A DNA stretch of 64,000 nt from Gordonia sp. PDNC005 (lineage in GTDB: Bacteria; Actinomycetota; Actinomycetes; Mycobacteriales; Mycobacteriaceae): assembly GCF_016919385.1 (NCBI RefSeq), contig NZ_CP070351.1:3224001-3288000 (forward strand). Reading direction: 5' to 3'. The translations under genes were made by a program, and so were the position numbers. Below are positions 18,435 through 26,935 of this stretch, piece after piece. Below the pieces are notes generated by a model. The model did not search any database, had not been told where the DNA came from, and worked only from the letters and a program-made list of their open reading frames with translations. How positions within the stretch are numbered: the first letter of the stretch is position 1; every line of letters starts with the position of its first letter.

Positions 18435-19892
18435 ATGACCGACCCGATCGAGACCACACAGCTGTACATCGGTGGAGAGTGGGTGGATCCGCACTCCACC
18501 GAAGTGCTCGAGGTGTTCTCGCCGGCAACCGGCGAGAAGGTCGGGTCGGTCCCGTCCGCCGATGCGACGGACGTCGACAACGCCGTCCGCGCAGCGCGCG
18601 AATCATTCGACTCCGGCGTCTGGCGCAACACACCTCCGGCCCAGCGAGCTGCGGTGATCCGGCGAGCAGTAGAGCTGATCAACGAGCGCGGCGCGCAGAT
18701 CGGAGCCCTCGTCTCCGCCGAGATGGGCGCCACCCCCGGCGACGTCGCCACCCTCCAGCAGCTCGCAGGCACCGGCTGCCTCTCGGCCTACGCCGACGCC
18801 GCCGAGCAGTATCAGTGGGAGGAGACCCGCACCGGCCTGTTCGGCGAGACCCTCGTGGTCCGCGAAGCCGTCGGCGTGGTCGGCGCGATCATCGCGTGGA
18901 ACGTCCCACTGTTCCTCTTCTGCAACAAGTTCGGCCCGGCGCTCGCCGCCGGCTGCTCGGTGGTCCTCAAGCCCGCCCCGGAGACCCCGCTCAACGCGAA
19001 CATGCTCGCCGAGATCTTCACCGAAGCCGGTGTTCCCGCAGGCGTCATCTCGATCGTTCCGGGCGGCGTCGAGACCGGCAAGGCCCTCGTCGATCACCCG
19101 GACGTCGACAAGATCACCTTCACCGGATCGACCCTCGCGGGCCAGTCGATCGCTGCGCGCTGCGGCGAACAGCTCAAGCGCTGCTCGCTCGAACTCGGTG
19201 GGAAGTCGGCAGCCATCGTCTTGGAGGACGCCGACGCGGCCGCCAGCGCACCGATGCTCGTCTTCTCCGGCATCCTCAACTCCGGGCAGGCGTGCGTCGC
19301 CCAGACCCGCGTCCTGGTCCCCCGTTCGCGTCACGACGAGATCGTCGACGCCATGGTCGCCGTGGCATCAACTTTCACCCCCGGCCTCCCCACTGATCCG
19401 GAGACCAAGCTCGGCCCGATCATCAACGACAAGCAGCACGCGAAGGTGACCGGCTACATCGCGAAGGGCAAGGCAGAGGGCGCGACCGCGGTCCTCGAAG
19501 TGGAGGCTCCCGCCGTCGGAACCGGTAACTTCGTCGGCCCGACGATCTTCACCGGCGTCACCAACGACATGGCGATCGCCCGGGAGGAGATCTTCGGCCC
19601 CGTCATCAGCGTCATCGCCTACGACGACCTCGACGAGGCGATCGCGATCGCCAACGACTCCGACTACGGTCTCGCGGGCTCGGTCTGGACTTCGGACGTC
19701 GCGAAGGGCATCGAAGTGGCCAAGCAGGTCCGCACGGGCACCATGGGCATCAACTGGTACGCGATCGATCCGTCGTCGCCCTTCGGCGGCTACAAGAAGT
19801 CGGGCATCGGCCGCGAGAACGGCAAGGAAGGGCTCGAGAGCTACCTCGAGCACAAGGCCATCCTCATGCCGATGGGCTACACCTCGGCGTAG
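18435..19892 (+). CDS. Aldehyde dehydrogenase, KstR-controlled
   Basis: NAD(P)-dependent aldehyde dehydrogenase superfamily, 485 residues. The catalytic Cys is 287 (SGQACVAQ) with the general base Glu253 (LELGGKS) and the cofactor segment TFTGSTLAG. The exact substrate is not shown by the sequence. A perfect KstR operator 49 bp upstream places it in the sterol regulon, where it may oxidise a short aldehyde released from the side chain or a sterol-derived aldehyde. AGGAG sits 5 nt before the ATG. It stands alone and ends in a strong hairpin. Confidence 0.92.
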   Translation: MTDPIETTQLYIGGEWVDPHSTEVLEVFSPATGEKVGSVPSADATDVDNAVRAARESFDSGVWRNTPPAQRAAVIRRAVELINERGAQIGALVSAEMGATPGDVATLQQLAGTGCLSAYADAAEQYQWEETRTGLFGETLVVREAVGVVGAIIAWNVPLFLFCNKFGPALAAGCSVVLKPAPETPLNANMLAEIFTEAGVPAGVISIVPGGVETGKALVDHPDVDKITFTGSTLAGQSIAARCGEQLKRCSLELGGKSAAIVLEDADAAASAPMLVFSGILNSGQACVAQTRVLVPRSRHDEIVDAMVAVASTFTPGLPTDPETKLGPIINDKQHAKVTGYIAKGKAEGATAVLEVEAPAVGTGNFVGPTIFTGVTNDMAIAREEIFGPVISVIAYDDLDEAIAIANDSDYGLAGSVWTSDVAKGIEVAKQVRTGTMGINWYAIDPSSPFGGYKKSGIGRENGKEGLESYLEHKAILMPMGYTSA

Positions 19893-19906
19893 CTCTCACC
19901 TCCGCA

Positions 19907-19945
19907 ACGCTGCGCGGCACACCACCCCGGTGTGCCGCGCAGCGT
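19907..19945 (+). terminator. Hairpin terminator after aldehyde dehydrogenase
   Basis: A perfect 17-bp stem (19907-19923 with 19929-19945) around the loop ACCCC, 15 bp after the stop codon. There is no long T-run, as is common in high-GC actinobacteria. It separates the KstR-controlled gene from the two-component system. Confidence 0.8.
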
Positions 19946-19947
19946 CG

Positions 19948-19963
19948 TTCAGGCGCACTTCAG
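19948..19963 (+). promoter_or_regulatory. TTCAG direct repeat upstream of response regulator
   Basis: Two TTCAG units (19948-19952 and 19959-19963), 11 bp start to start, lie 25 bp before the response-regulator ATG. OmpR-type regulators commonly bind tandem half-sites one helical turn apart. A similar pair precedes the PepSY-like gene at 21977, suggesting autoregulation. Confidence 0.55.
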
Positions 19964-19987
19964 GTGGTCTCGGTCAGACTGGTGATC

Positions 19988-20671
19988 ATGCGAATCCTTC
20001 TCGTCGACGACGAAGTCCGGCTCGCCGACGGGATCCGCCGCGGTCTGGAGGCCGAGGGCATGGTCGTCGACGTCGCACACAACGGAGTCGACGGGGTTCG
20101 GCTCGCGACCGACGGCGACTACGACGCGATCGTTCTCGACGTGATGATGCCCGGCATGAGCGGATACCGCGTGTGTCAGTCGCTCAGAGCCGACGACGTG
20201 TGGACCCCCGTCCTGTTCCTCACCGCGAAGGACGGCGAGTGGGACGAGGTCGAGGGCCTCGACACCGGCGGAGACGACTGGCTGACCAAACCGTTCTCCC
20301 ATCCAGTGCTGGTCGCCCGGATCCGAGCGCTGGTGCGCCGCGGAGGTCGAGCGAGGCCACCCGTCCTCATCGCGGGTGATCTGCGGCTCGATCCAGCCGC
20401 GCGACGCGCCTTCCGCGGCGACGTCGAACTCTCGCTCACCGCCCGTGAGCTGTCCGTGCTCGACTACCTCCTCCGTCGCCGCGGCGAGGCCGTGACCAGG
20501 CGTGAGGTGATCGCGAACGTGTGGGGCGGCGACTTCGACGGTGATGAGAACATCGTCGAGGTCTACATCGCCCATCTGCGGGCGAAAATCGACAAACCGT
20601 TCGGCCGCGAATCGATCGAGACGGTTCGTGGAACCGGCTACCGCCTGTCCGGGACCGGGGGCGTGAGGTGA
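19988..20671 (+). CDS. OmpR-family response regulator
   Basis: 227 residues from the ATG at 19988. Receiver domain with acidic pocket Asp7/Asp8, phospho-acceptor Asp51 (LDVMMPG) and Lys101; winged-helix DNA-binding domain at about 126-227 with the usual ending VRGTGYRL. A longer in-frame start at 19964 would put the TTCAG repeats just ahead of the coding start and adds non-family residues. It overlaps the kinase gene by 4 nt (GTGA). Likely targets are its own operon and the PepSY-like gene downstream. Confidence 0.93.
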   Translation: MRILLVDDEVRLADGIRRGLEAEGMVVDVAHNGVDGVRLATDGDYDAIVLDVMMPGMSGYRVCQSLRADDVWTPVLFLTAKDGEWDEVEGLDTGGDDWLTKPFSHPVLVARIRALVRRGGRARPPVLIAGDLRLDPAARRAFRGDVELSLTARELSVLDYLLRRRGEAVTRREVIANVWGGDFDGDENIVEVYIAHLRAKIDKPFGRESIETVRGTGYRLSGTGGVR

Positions 20672-21969
20672 ATGCACGTCAACGGATCACACGATCGATC
20701 CGTGCGAGGGTGACCGCGGGCGCGTTCGCCGTCACCGCAGTGGTCCTCGGAGTCGCGGCCGTCTCGACGGTCTTCATCGTCCGGGACGCGTTGACAGACG
20801 GTGTGGCCGTCTCACTGGAACAGGATCTCGACTCCATCGGCGATCGTGTCGAGGCCGATCCGGCGTCCGTCACGTCGATCGACGACGACCTCCTCGTCCG
20901 GCTGGACAGCCCGACGCCGGCGATGAACGACGACGACGCATCGTCGATCCCCGCAGTGGATGGGACCCCGTCCCGTGTGACCGTCGACGGAGATTCGTTC
21001 CTCGCCGCGTCCGACGACACCGACCGCGGACGCCTGACCGTCGCACGACCGCTCGACCACGTGGACGATTCCGTCGGGACGACCACGGTCTTGTTGGCGG
21101 CAGGGGTCCCCGCCGTCATCGTGTTGATCTGCGTCGTGGTCTGGGTGGTCAGCGGGCGGGCACTCGCGCCCGTTGAGCGACTCCGCCGGGAGGTCGACGC
21201 CATCGGAGCCGACGATCTGAGCGAACGTGTGGAGGCCGGCCGAGACGACGAACTGGGTGCGCTCGCGTCGACCATGAACCGATTGCTCGACCGGATCGAA
21301 CAGGCACGCCTCGCACAACGAAGGTTCGTCAGTGATGCCTCGCACGAACTGCGTTCACCGTTGGCCACGATTCGTCAGCACGCCGAAGTGGCCGACGTCC
21401 ATCCGTCGTCGACGTCTCTCGCCGAACTCAGCGGAGTGGTGTTGGCGGAGGGCGCTCGGATGCAGGAACTCGTGGAGGGGCTCCTGCTGCTCGCAAGGCT
21501 GGACGAACATCGCGGCCACACAATCGCCTCGGTGGACCTCGACGACATCGTCCTACGCGAGGCGAGTCGGCTCCGAGGCATCGGAGTCGACGTGGACACA
21601 CGCGGTGTCGGGGCTGCGCGGATCGACGGGAACGAAGCACTGCTGGATCGAGTGGTCCGGAACCTCGCCGACAACGCGGCCCGCCACGCCTCACAGCAAG
21701 TCACGTTCCGACTGCACGCCGATTCTCGGTATGTGCGGTTGGATGTCGAGGACGACGGGACAGGCATTCCGATCGAACACCGAGAGCGAGTCTTCGAGCG
21801 GTTCACCCGTCTCGACGAAGCGCGAGCTCGGGACGCCGGAGGCAGTGGCCTCGGCCTCGCGATGACTCGGGAGATCGTCCGCAGCCACGGCGGCGACGTC
21901 CGAGTGTCCGACGGTTCCGTCGGCGGCGCGCTCCTCACGGTGACGCTTCCCACCGACGGCCGATCCTGA
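20668..21969 (+). CDS. Two-component sensor histidine kinase
   Basis: 433 residues. Membrane segments at about 17-38 and 140-163 enclose an acidic extracytoplasmic sensor of about 100 residues rich in Asp (for example MNDDDASS). HAMP is at about 164-215, the H-box with His226 in SDASHELRSPLATIR, the N-box with Asn336, and ATP-lid motifs DDGTG (362-366) and GGSGLGLAM. The Asp-rich sensor suggests a cation or cationic ligand, but this is inference. The GTG start overlaps the response-regulator stop. Confidence 0.93.
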   Translation: MNARQRITRSIRARVTAGAFAVTAVVLGVAAVSTVFIVRDALTDGVAVSLEQDLDSIGDRVEADPASVTSIDDDLLVRLDSPTPAMNDDDASSIPAVDGTPSRVTVDGDSFLAASDDTDRGRLTVARPLDHVDDSVGTTTVLLAAGVPAVIVLICVVVWVVSGRALAPVERLRREVDAIGADDLSERVEAGRDDELGALASTMNRLLDRIEQARLAQRRFVSDASHELRSPLATIRQHAEVADVHPSSTSLAELSGVVLAEGARMQELVEGLLLLARLDEHRGHTIASVDLDDIVLREASRLRGIGVDVDTRGVGAARIDGNEALLDRVVRNLADNAARHASQQVTFRLHADSRYVRLDVEDDGTGIPIEHRERVFERFTRLDEARARDAGGSGLGLAMTREIVRSHGGDVRVSDGSVGGALLTVTLPTDGRS

Positions 21970-21976
21970 AAACCTC

Positions 21977-21991
21977 TTCAGCTCGCTTCAG
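21977..21991 (+). promoter_or_regulatory. TTCAG direct repeat upstream of PepSY-like gene
   Basis: TTCAG at 21977-21981 and again at 21987-21991, 10 bp start to start, 35 bp before the ATG at 22026. It resembles the pair upstream of the response regulator (19948-19963), and nothing similar was noticed near other genes, so a shared regulator is the simplest reading. Confidence 0.55.
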
Positions 21992-22025
21992 AACTCGTTA
22001 AGCGCATCGAAGAGAGGATGCACGT

Positions 22026-22718
22026 ATGAACGACAACGAAGACACCCGCCCTCTGCCTGAAGCCGACTCTGCGCCGACGCCGTTCGCAGGCGACCCGGGA
22101 CAGACGCCGCACGGATCGGGAAAGGCTCGACGACGCACACTGTTGATCGGCTCGGCGGTGGTCATCGCACTGCTGACCGGTGGTGGTGTCGCCTATGCTC
22201 TGTCCACCGGATCGGACGACACTCCTGTCACCGTCTCCGACCAGTCTGTCGCGGACGACGCTGATCCAGATGATGTCGACGACAAGGATGACGAATCGGA
22301 TCCTCAACAGAACCCGACGACGAGTGTCTCCGCGCTGCGTGACGCCGCGCGGGCCGCCATCACTGCGACCGGCGCCGTCGGCGCCACCTCAGTGGACGTG
22401 GAGAGGGACGGATACGACGTCGAGGTGCGTCTGTCCGACGGCCGTGAACAAGACGTGCACGTCCGCTCGGACGGCGCCGTCGTCCAGGAGACTCCCGACC
22501 GGACAGACGATCCGAGTGAAGTGCTGGACCTCAACCGCTTCGACGCAGTGGCCGCCGCTGCGACCGCCGCGGTCGGCGGCGGCAGCATGGAGTCGATCTC
22601 GTCGAGCGACGACCGCGGAGTCCGATACGACGTCGGCGTGCGGCTCACGGACGGACGTGACGCCGATGTGGACCTCACGGACGACCTGCGGGTCGTCAGC
22701 AGTGATGTCGACGACTAA
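22026..22718 (+). CDS. Membrane-anchored protein with two PepSY-like repeats
   Basis: 230 residues: an acidic cytoplasmic start, one membrane segment (about 37-60), then an Asp-rich spacer and two related segments of about 50 residues (about 105-150 and 175-225), each with an Ala-rich helix followed by two strands (YDVEVRLSDGREQDVHV and YDVGVRLTDGRDADVDL). This helix-strand-strand layout is PepSY-like. It directly follows the two-component genes and has a similar promoter repeat, so it may be a target or a sensor partner. Ligand and function are unknown. Confidence 0.78.
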   Translation: MNDNEDTRPLPEADSAPTPFAGDPGQTPHGSGKARRRTLLIGSAVVIALLTGGGVAYALSTGSDDTPVTVSDQSVADDADPDDVDDKDDESDPQQNPTTSVSALRDAARAAITATGAVGATSVDVERDGYDVEVRLSDGREQDVHVRSDGAVVQETPDRTDDPSEVLDLNRFDAVAAAATAAVGGGSMESISSSDDRGVRYDVGVRLTDGRDADVDLTDDLRVVSSDVDD

Positions 22719-22737
22719 CAAGAACGAGGCACTCGAC

Positions 22738-22771
22738 GACAAACGAGGCATGCATGCATGCCTCGTTTGTC
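22738..22771. terminator. 34-bp perfect palindrome between convergent genes
   Basis: The 34 bases read the same on both strands, with the centre TGCATGCA, giving a stem of about 15 bp. It lies between the PepSY-like gene (stop 22718) and the end of the mce4 operon (22799) and can terminate both transcripts. Confidence 0.8.
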
Positions 22772-22798
22772 ATTGAAAGCCGCGGGAACCGCTGAGAA

Positions 22799-23395
22799 TC
22801 AGGAGGTCGGAGTGGGCGACGCAGGTGCGCTCGGGGCAGACGACGGGATGGGAACGGCACCGGACGGGGTGGTATCGGGCTTCTGCACTCGCGAACGCAA
22901 CGACTCGTCGTCGAGGATGTCGATCGCGCTGATCATCCACGTACCGTCCCGACGAACCATGTCATAGACGAGACGACTCGGGTCGATCTGCACGTCTTCG
23001 ACAGTGTTTCGGGTCGTCGACAGATTCATGTAGACGAGCACCTTTGCGGTGTCACGGGTGTTCGACATGACGCCGGCGCCCTGAATGGTCACGGCGGAGA
23101 CGATCTTGTCTTCCTTGACCTTCTTCGCGATGTCGAACTCGGAGACGTTCCGCTGGAACTCTGCCTTGGCGTTCCCGGTCAGGAAACTCATCGACTTGTT
23201 GATGTTGTCGGTGACAGTCTTGGGGTCACGCGCGAACATCGTCTCGGTGTACGCGGTGGCAGCTGACAGCGCACTGTCGCGTGCATTCTCTTCCGCCTTC
23301 ATGCTCCAGTACCGGACGCCGGTGACCACGGCCGACGCTACGGCGGCAACCACGAGAAGGGATGCAACAGCGATGAGGAGGCGCTTCTTCGACAT
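22799..23395 (-). CDS. mam4B: Mce-associated membrane protein, Mam4B-like
   Basis: 198 residues from the ATG at 23395. One N-terminal membrane segment (about 5-28) followed by an NTF2-like Mce-associated domain; the C-terminus is Pro/Ser/Thr-rich. It corresponds to Rv3492c. Mce-associated proteins are thought to stabilise the Mce complex; this one is the last gene of the mce4 operon and overlaps the upstream gene by one base (TGATG). An in-frame ATG at 23407 is less likely. Confidence 0.88.
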   Translation of the reverse strand: MSKKRLLIAVASLLVVAAVASAVVTGVRYWSMKAEENARDSALSAATAYTETMFARDPKTVTDNINKSMSFLTGNAKAEFQRNVSEFDIAKKVKEDKIVSAVTIQGAGVMSNTRDTAKVLVYMNLSTTRNTVEDVQIDPSRLVYDMVRRDGTWMISAIDILDDESLRSRVQKPDTTPSGAVPIPSSAPSAPASPTPTS

Positions 23396-24255
23396 CAGTT
23401 CACCCACTCGAAGTTCGTCATCTTGAGGTCGTCGTTGATCCGAGTGATCGAGATCCTCGCGCGGAACGTCTGGATGTCCGGCTGCTGCGGGGCCTCGGGC
23501 GCGATCCCCTGCCAGACGAACACGACGAGCACACTGCCCGCGTCCTCATCCGCGTCCTCAACGGCAGACGCGGCGATCGTTGTGGTCGTCTTCATGTCGT
23601 CCGCCCGGATCAGGTCGGTCGCCTGCTTCATCGAATCGCGGAACTGCTGCTGAGCACGCCCGCTCGTGTGCTCCTGCATGAACTTGTACATGCTGTCGGC
23701 GTTCTCTTTGTTGAGAGTGGTCATCTTGATGACCACCTCCTGCGCGAACTGGTCATAACTGGTCCGGAGTTCGCGATTGTCGTCGATTCGAGACGAACCG
23801 ACGAGGAAGCCGGCGGTGAGCACCACAGACGCGATCAACACCACAGCGGCGACGATGCCTGCAATAGCGGGCAACAGAACCTTCTTCGCCGACGGCGACG
23901 CCGACACGGGCGCCTTCACCGAACTACGGCGCGCGCGGTACGAGACACCTTCGGTCGGCACGTATGCCGCGTCGACGCCGTCCGACTCCGCAGTGGCATC
24001 GGCGGCGACATCAGCGCCTGCCTTGGCCGACTCGACATCGGCCCCTCCGTCGGTGGCGGCCGCCTCCGCCGTCACGTCGTCGTCGACGGTCACGTCGTCG
24101 GTCGACTCCTCCGAGACGACCGGGGCGGGCGCCTTGCCTGTCGACTTGCGACGACGCGAGACCGGGCTCGACTTGCGGACCGTTGCCGGCTTCTTGGCGA
24201 CGCCATCGGACTCCGGTTTCAGGACTCCACCGTCTTCGTGATCAGTTCGTACCAT
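23395..24255 (-). CDS. mam4A: Mce-associated membrane protein, Mam4A-like
   Basis: 286 residues. A long, low-complexity cytoplasmic head (about 1-125) begins basic (KSSPVSRRRKSTGK) and becomes Asp/Glu/Ala-rich; a membrane segment at about 126-150 is followed by an Mce-associated domain (about 155-286). It corresponds to Rv3493c. The ATG at 24255 overlaps the mce4F end by 37 bp; no good start exists nearer the mce4F stop. The long charged head is a possible docking surface for a cytoplasmic partner, by inference. Confidence 0.85.
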   Translation of the reverse strand: MVRTDHEDGGVLKPESDGVAKKPATVRKSSPVSRRRKSTGKAPAPVVSEESTDDVTVDDDVTAEAAATDGGADVESAKAGADVAADATAESDGVDAAYVPTEGVSYRARRSSVKAPVSASPSAKKVLLPAIAGIVAAVVLIASVVLTAGFLVGSSRIDDNRELRTSYDQFAQEVVIKMTTLNKENADSMYKFMQEHTSGRAQQQFRDSMKQATDLIRADDMKTTTTIAASAVEDADEDAGSVLVVFVWQGIAPEAPQQPDIQTFRARISITRINDDLKMTNFEWVN

Positions 24256-25643
24256 TGCTTCTTCTGGTTGCGGTTGTCGGCGCCGGCCTGGGTCTTGTAC
24301 TTCTTGCCGTCCGGGCCGATGAACTCCCCTGTCTCCGGATCGTACGTTGTCGCGTACGTGGCCGGCGAAGCGTCGTAGTCGGACGGGGTGCCGGGCACCA
24401 CGTGTCCGGCGGGCTGACGCGGCAGGTCGGTACCGGGGAACCCGTTGGGAAGTGCGACGTTGTCACGCTTGGACGGAACGAATCCGGTCCGGCACTCCGC
24501 CGGGGTCGGGGCACGACGTCCGGGGAACTCCACACACGGGAAGTTGCGAGCGCCGCGAACAGAGCTCTGCGCGTCCTGCGGCAGGCGGCACAGAAGTCCC
24601 GGCGGCAGGTCCTGCGGTGTGGTGGCCGACGGGAATCGCCACTGGTCGGGCGGCAGGAAGCCGACCGTGCAGGTGGGCGGATCCTGGAAGCCGAGAGTGA
24701 AGTTCACGTTGGCGCCATGACGGTTCGATCCAGTGTTGATGGCCGTGATCAGCGCCGACAGCACCCGCGGGTACAGGACGATCGTCTGACGAAGGTTCGG
24801 CAGATACACCGCCATCGTCTTCGCGGCGACGCGCAGGTTCGACATGCCGAGCGCAAATCCCGGCGCCATGTCGTCGAACAGGCTCTTGGCCTGATTCGCG
24901 ACACCGGGTCCCTTCTTCAGGATGTCGGTGATATCGGGATTGCTCGCGCGGAGCTGGTCGGTCACCTTCGTCAAGTCGGCTGTCCAGCTGCGAATGGCGT
25001 CAGCCGTCTGGTTCTGCGTTGCGAGGATCGGGCCTGCCTGACGCACCAGGTCGAGGGTCACGTCGACGTTGTCGTTCATCGCCCCGACGAACAGGACCAT
25101 GGAGTCCATCATCCGCTGCAGTTCGTCCGCGGTGCCGTTGAACGCGGCGAAGGCCTCGTCCATCACCGCACGGACCTTCGAGTTGTCCACGTCGGCCAAC
25201 AGGTTGTCTGCCTGGTCGAGCATCGCGGAGATCTCGACGGGAACATCGTCGGTCGACACCTTGGCACCGTCGGACAGCATCGATCCGGAGGCGTCCGCGG
25301 GTGGTGTGAAGTCGACGAACTGCTCACCGACGGCCGAGACGCTGCGGATCGCGACGGCCGAGTCGGCGGGGATGTCGGTCCCCGAGTCGATCGTCAGGTC
25401 TGCGACCACACCGTCGGAGGTGAGACGGACACCGGCGACCTTGCCGACGTTGACGCCGCGGAAGCTGACGTTGGCGTTCTGATACAGCCCGCCGGTGCTC
25501 GGCATGGCCACCTGAACGGTGTAGCTGCCGACGCCGAACATCTGCGGGATACGGATGTAGAACACGGCCATCACGATCAGTGAGACGACGGTGACGACGC
25601 TGAAGATCGCGAGTTGCATGCGAACGAAACGAGTGATCTTCAT
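24219..25643 (-). CDS. mce4F: Mce4F substrate-binding protein
   Basis: 474-residue Mce protein of the sterol-uptake system. Membrane anchor at about 10-30, MlaD-like Mce domain at about 38-118 (YTVQVAMPSTGGLYQNANVSF), then a long helical needle region and a Pro-rich tail. Mce proteins assemble as a hexameric tunnel over the YrbE permease to carry hydrophobic substrates. It overlaps mce4E by one base. Confidence 0.93.
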   Translation of the reverse strand: MKITRFVRMQLAIFSVVTVVSLIVMAVFYIRIPQMFGVGSYTVQVAMPSTGGLYQNANVSFRGVNVGKVAGVRLTSDGVVADLTIDSGTDIPADSAVAIRSVSAVGEQFVDFTPPADASGSMLSDGAKVSTDDVPVEISAMLDQADNLLADVDNSKVRAVMDEAFAAFNGTADELQRMMDSMVLFVGAMNDNVDVTLDLVRQAGPILATQNQTADAIRSWTADLTKVTDQLRASNPDITDILKKGPGVANQAKSLFDDMAPGFALGMSNLRVAAKTMAVYLPNLRQTIVLYPRVLSALITAINTGSNRHGANVNFTLGFQDPPTCTVGFLPPDQWRFPSATTPQDLPPGLLCRLPQDAQSSVRGARNFPCVEFPGRRAPTPAECRTGFVPSKRDNVALPNGFPGTDLPRQPAGHVVPGTPSDYDASPATYATTYDPETGEFIGPDGKKYKTQAGADNRNQKKQWYELITKTVES

Positions 25644-26935
25644 CAGTTGCCACCGCTCTTCTTCGTGGTGGACGGCTTCGCGGTGGACGGTGTTCTCGAC
25701 GACTTCGGCATCAGCTCACCGGGGGTGGGATTGGCCGGGTCCTTGATCTTGGGCTGTGTGATGCCGGGGATCAGCGGCGCGGTGAACGGATTGGTCCCTC
25801 TCTTGGCGGCGTTCGCAGGCTTGCCGGTCACTCCCTCCGGGTTCGTGACCGAGGCGACCATCGTCTTGTTGAGACGACTCCACGTCAGGTCGAGAACCAG
25901 GTCGGAGTTCACGTAATCGCCCTTGACCAGACTCGGGATCTTGTCTTCGAGGAACGGGAAGGTCAGCAGCAGGCGCAGCGAGTTCGCGAGCGCGGGCCCG
26001 GTCATCGACAGCTGCTCCATGAGCTTGCGCATGTTCGGGACGATCGTCTTGATGTCGTCGCCGTTCTCTCGGAGCACGTCGTTCACTGTCGCCGACAGGT
26101 TTCCGACGTTGTCGAGCGCGGTCGTGAGGTTCGTCCGCTGGTCGACGAGCAACTGCAGTATCTCCGGACCGGAGTCGAGCGCACGCTGGACGGTCGGCGT
26201 CTGATCGTTGATGGCTTGCGTCAACCGGTCCATCCCCTCCATTGCGGAGATGATGTTCCCGGTCTGGCCGTTGAGGTCGTTCACGAGGGTGTTGATCCGC
26301 GGGATCAGGGTGCGGATCTGCTCGTCGTTGCCGCCGAGCGCCTGGCTCAGCTCATGGACGATGTCGCCGACCTGCGAGAGGCCGCCGCCGTTGAGCACCA
26401 CCGACAGCGAGCTGAGCACCTGTTCGGTGGTCGGGTACATGCACGGGTCCACCTGCTGTGCCGCGTTGATGTCGGCAACCGGCTTCGTGGCCGGTTTGCT
26501 GATGTTGCCCTGCTTCGGGCAGTTCGGCAGGGAGAGACTGCCACCGGCCGACAGGTACTGTCCGGTCGTCTTCTCCGGCGGCACGATCGCGATGTGCGAC
26601 GAACCGAGCACACTTGTCATGCCGATCATCGCGTGCGATCCGGTCGGGATCTTCACACCCTCGTTGAGGCGAAGCGTGATCTCCGCGCTCCAGTCCTTGA
26701 TCGCTATGTCGCCGACGCTGCCGATGGTCGCATCGCTCATCATCACCGGAGCATTGCGGACGAGGCCTGCGGCAGACGGGATCCGCGCGCTGATCGTGTA
26801 CGCGCCTGCACCGGTGCCCTCGGCGCCGATCGACGACAAGGACGTGACGGGATTGCCACTGCACGCGGTGGCGACCGGTGCGAGAAGCAGGAGCCCGGCG
26901 GCCAAAGCGACTGCGCGAGTACGTCCGCGCATCAT
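25643..26935 (-). CDS. mce4E: Mce4E lipoprotein
   Basis: 430-residue Mce-family lipoprotein (LprN type), the E subunit that in each mce operon carries the lipid anchor: lipobox ATAC with the modified Cys at 25. The Mce domain is at about 42-125; a helical region follows, and the tail is Lys/Ser/Thr/Pro-rich. The first ATG (26935) overlaps the mce4D stop. Confidence 0.93.
   Translation of the reverse strand: MMRGRTRAVALAAGLLLLAPVATACSGNPVTSLSSIGAEGTGAGAYTISARIPSAAGLVRNAPVMMSDATIGSVGDIAIKDWSAEITLRLNEGVKIPTGSHAMIGMTSVLGSSHIAIVPPEKTTGQYLSAGGSLSLPNCPKQGNISKPATKPVADINAAQQVDPCMYPTTEQVLSSLSVVLNGGGLSQVGDIVHELSQALGGNDEQIRTLIPRINTLVNDLNGQTGNIISAMEGMDRLTQAINDQTPTVQRALDSGPEILQLLVDQRTNLTTALDNVGNLSATVNDVLRENGDDIKTIVPNMRKLMEQLSMTGPALANSLRLLLTFPFLEDKIPSLVKGDYVNSDLVLDLTWSRLNKTMVASVTNPEGVTGKPANAAKRGTNPFTAPLIPGITQPKIKDPANPTPGELMPKSSRTPSTAKPSTTKKSGGN

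Noticed and set aside
23964..25583. Plus-strand open frame of 539 codons
   Set aside because: Antisense to mam4A and mce4F, with Arg/His-rich low-complexity sequence.
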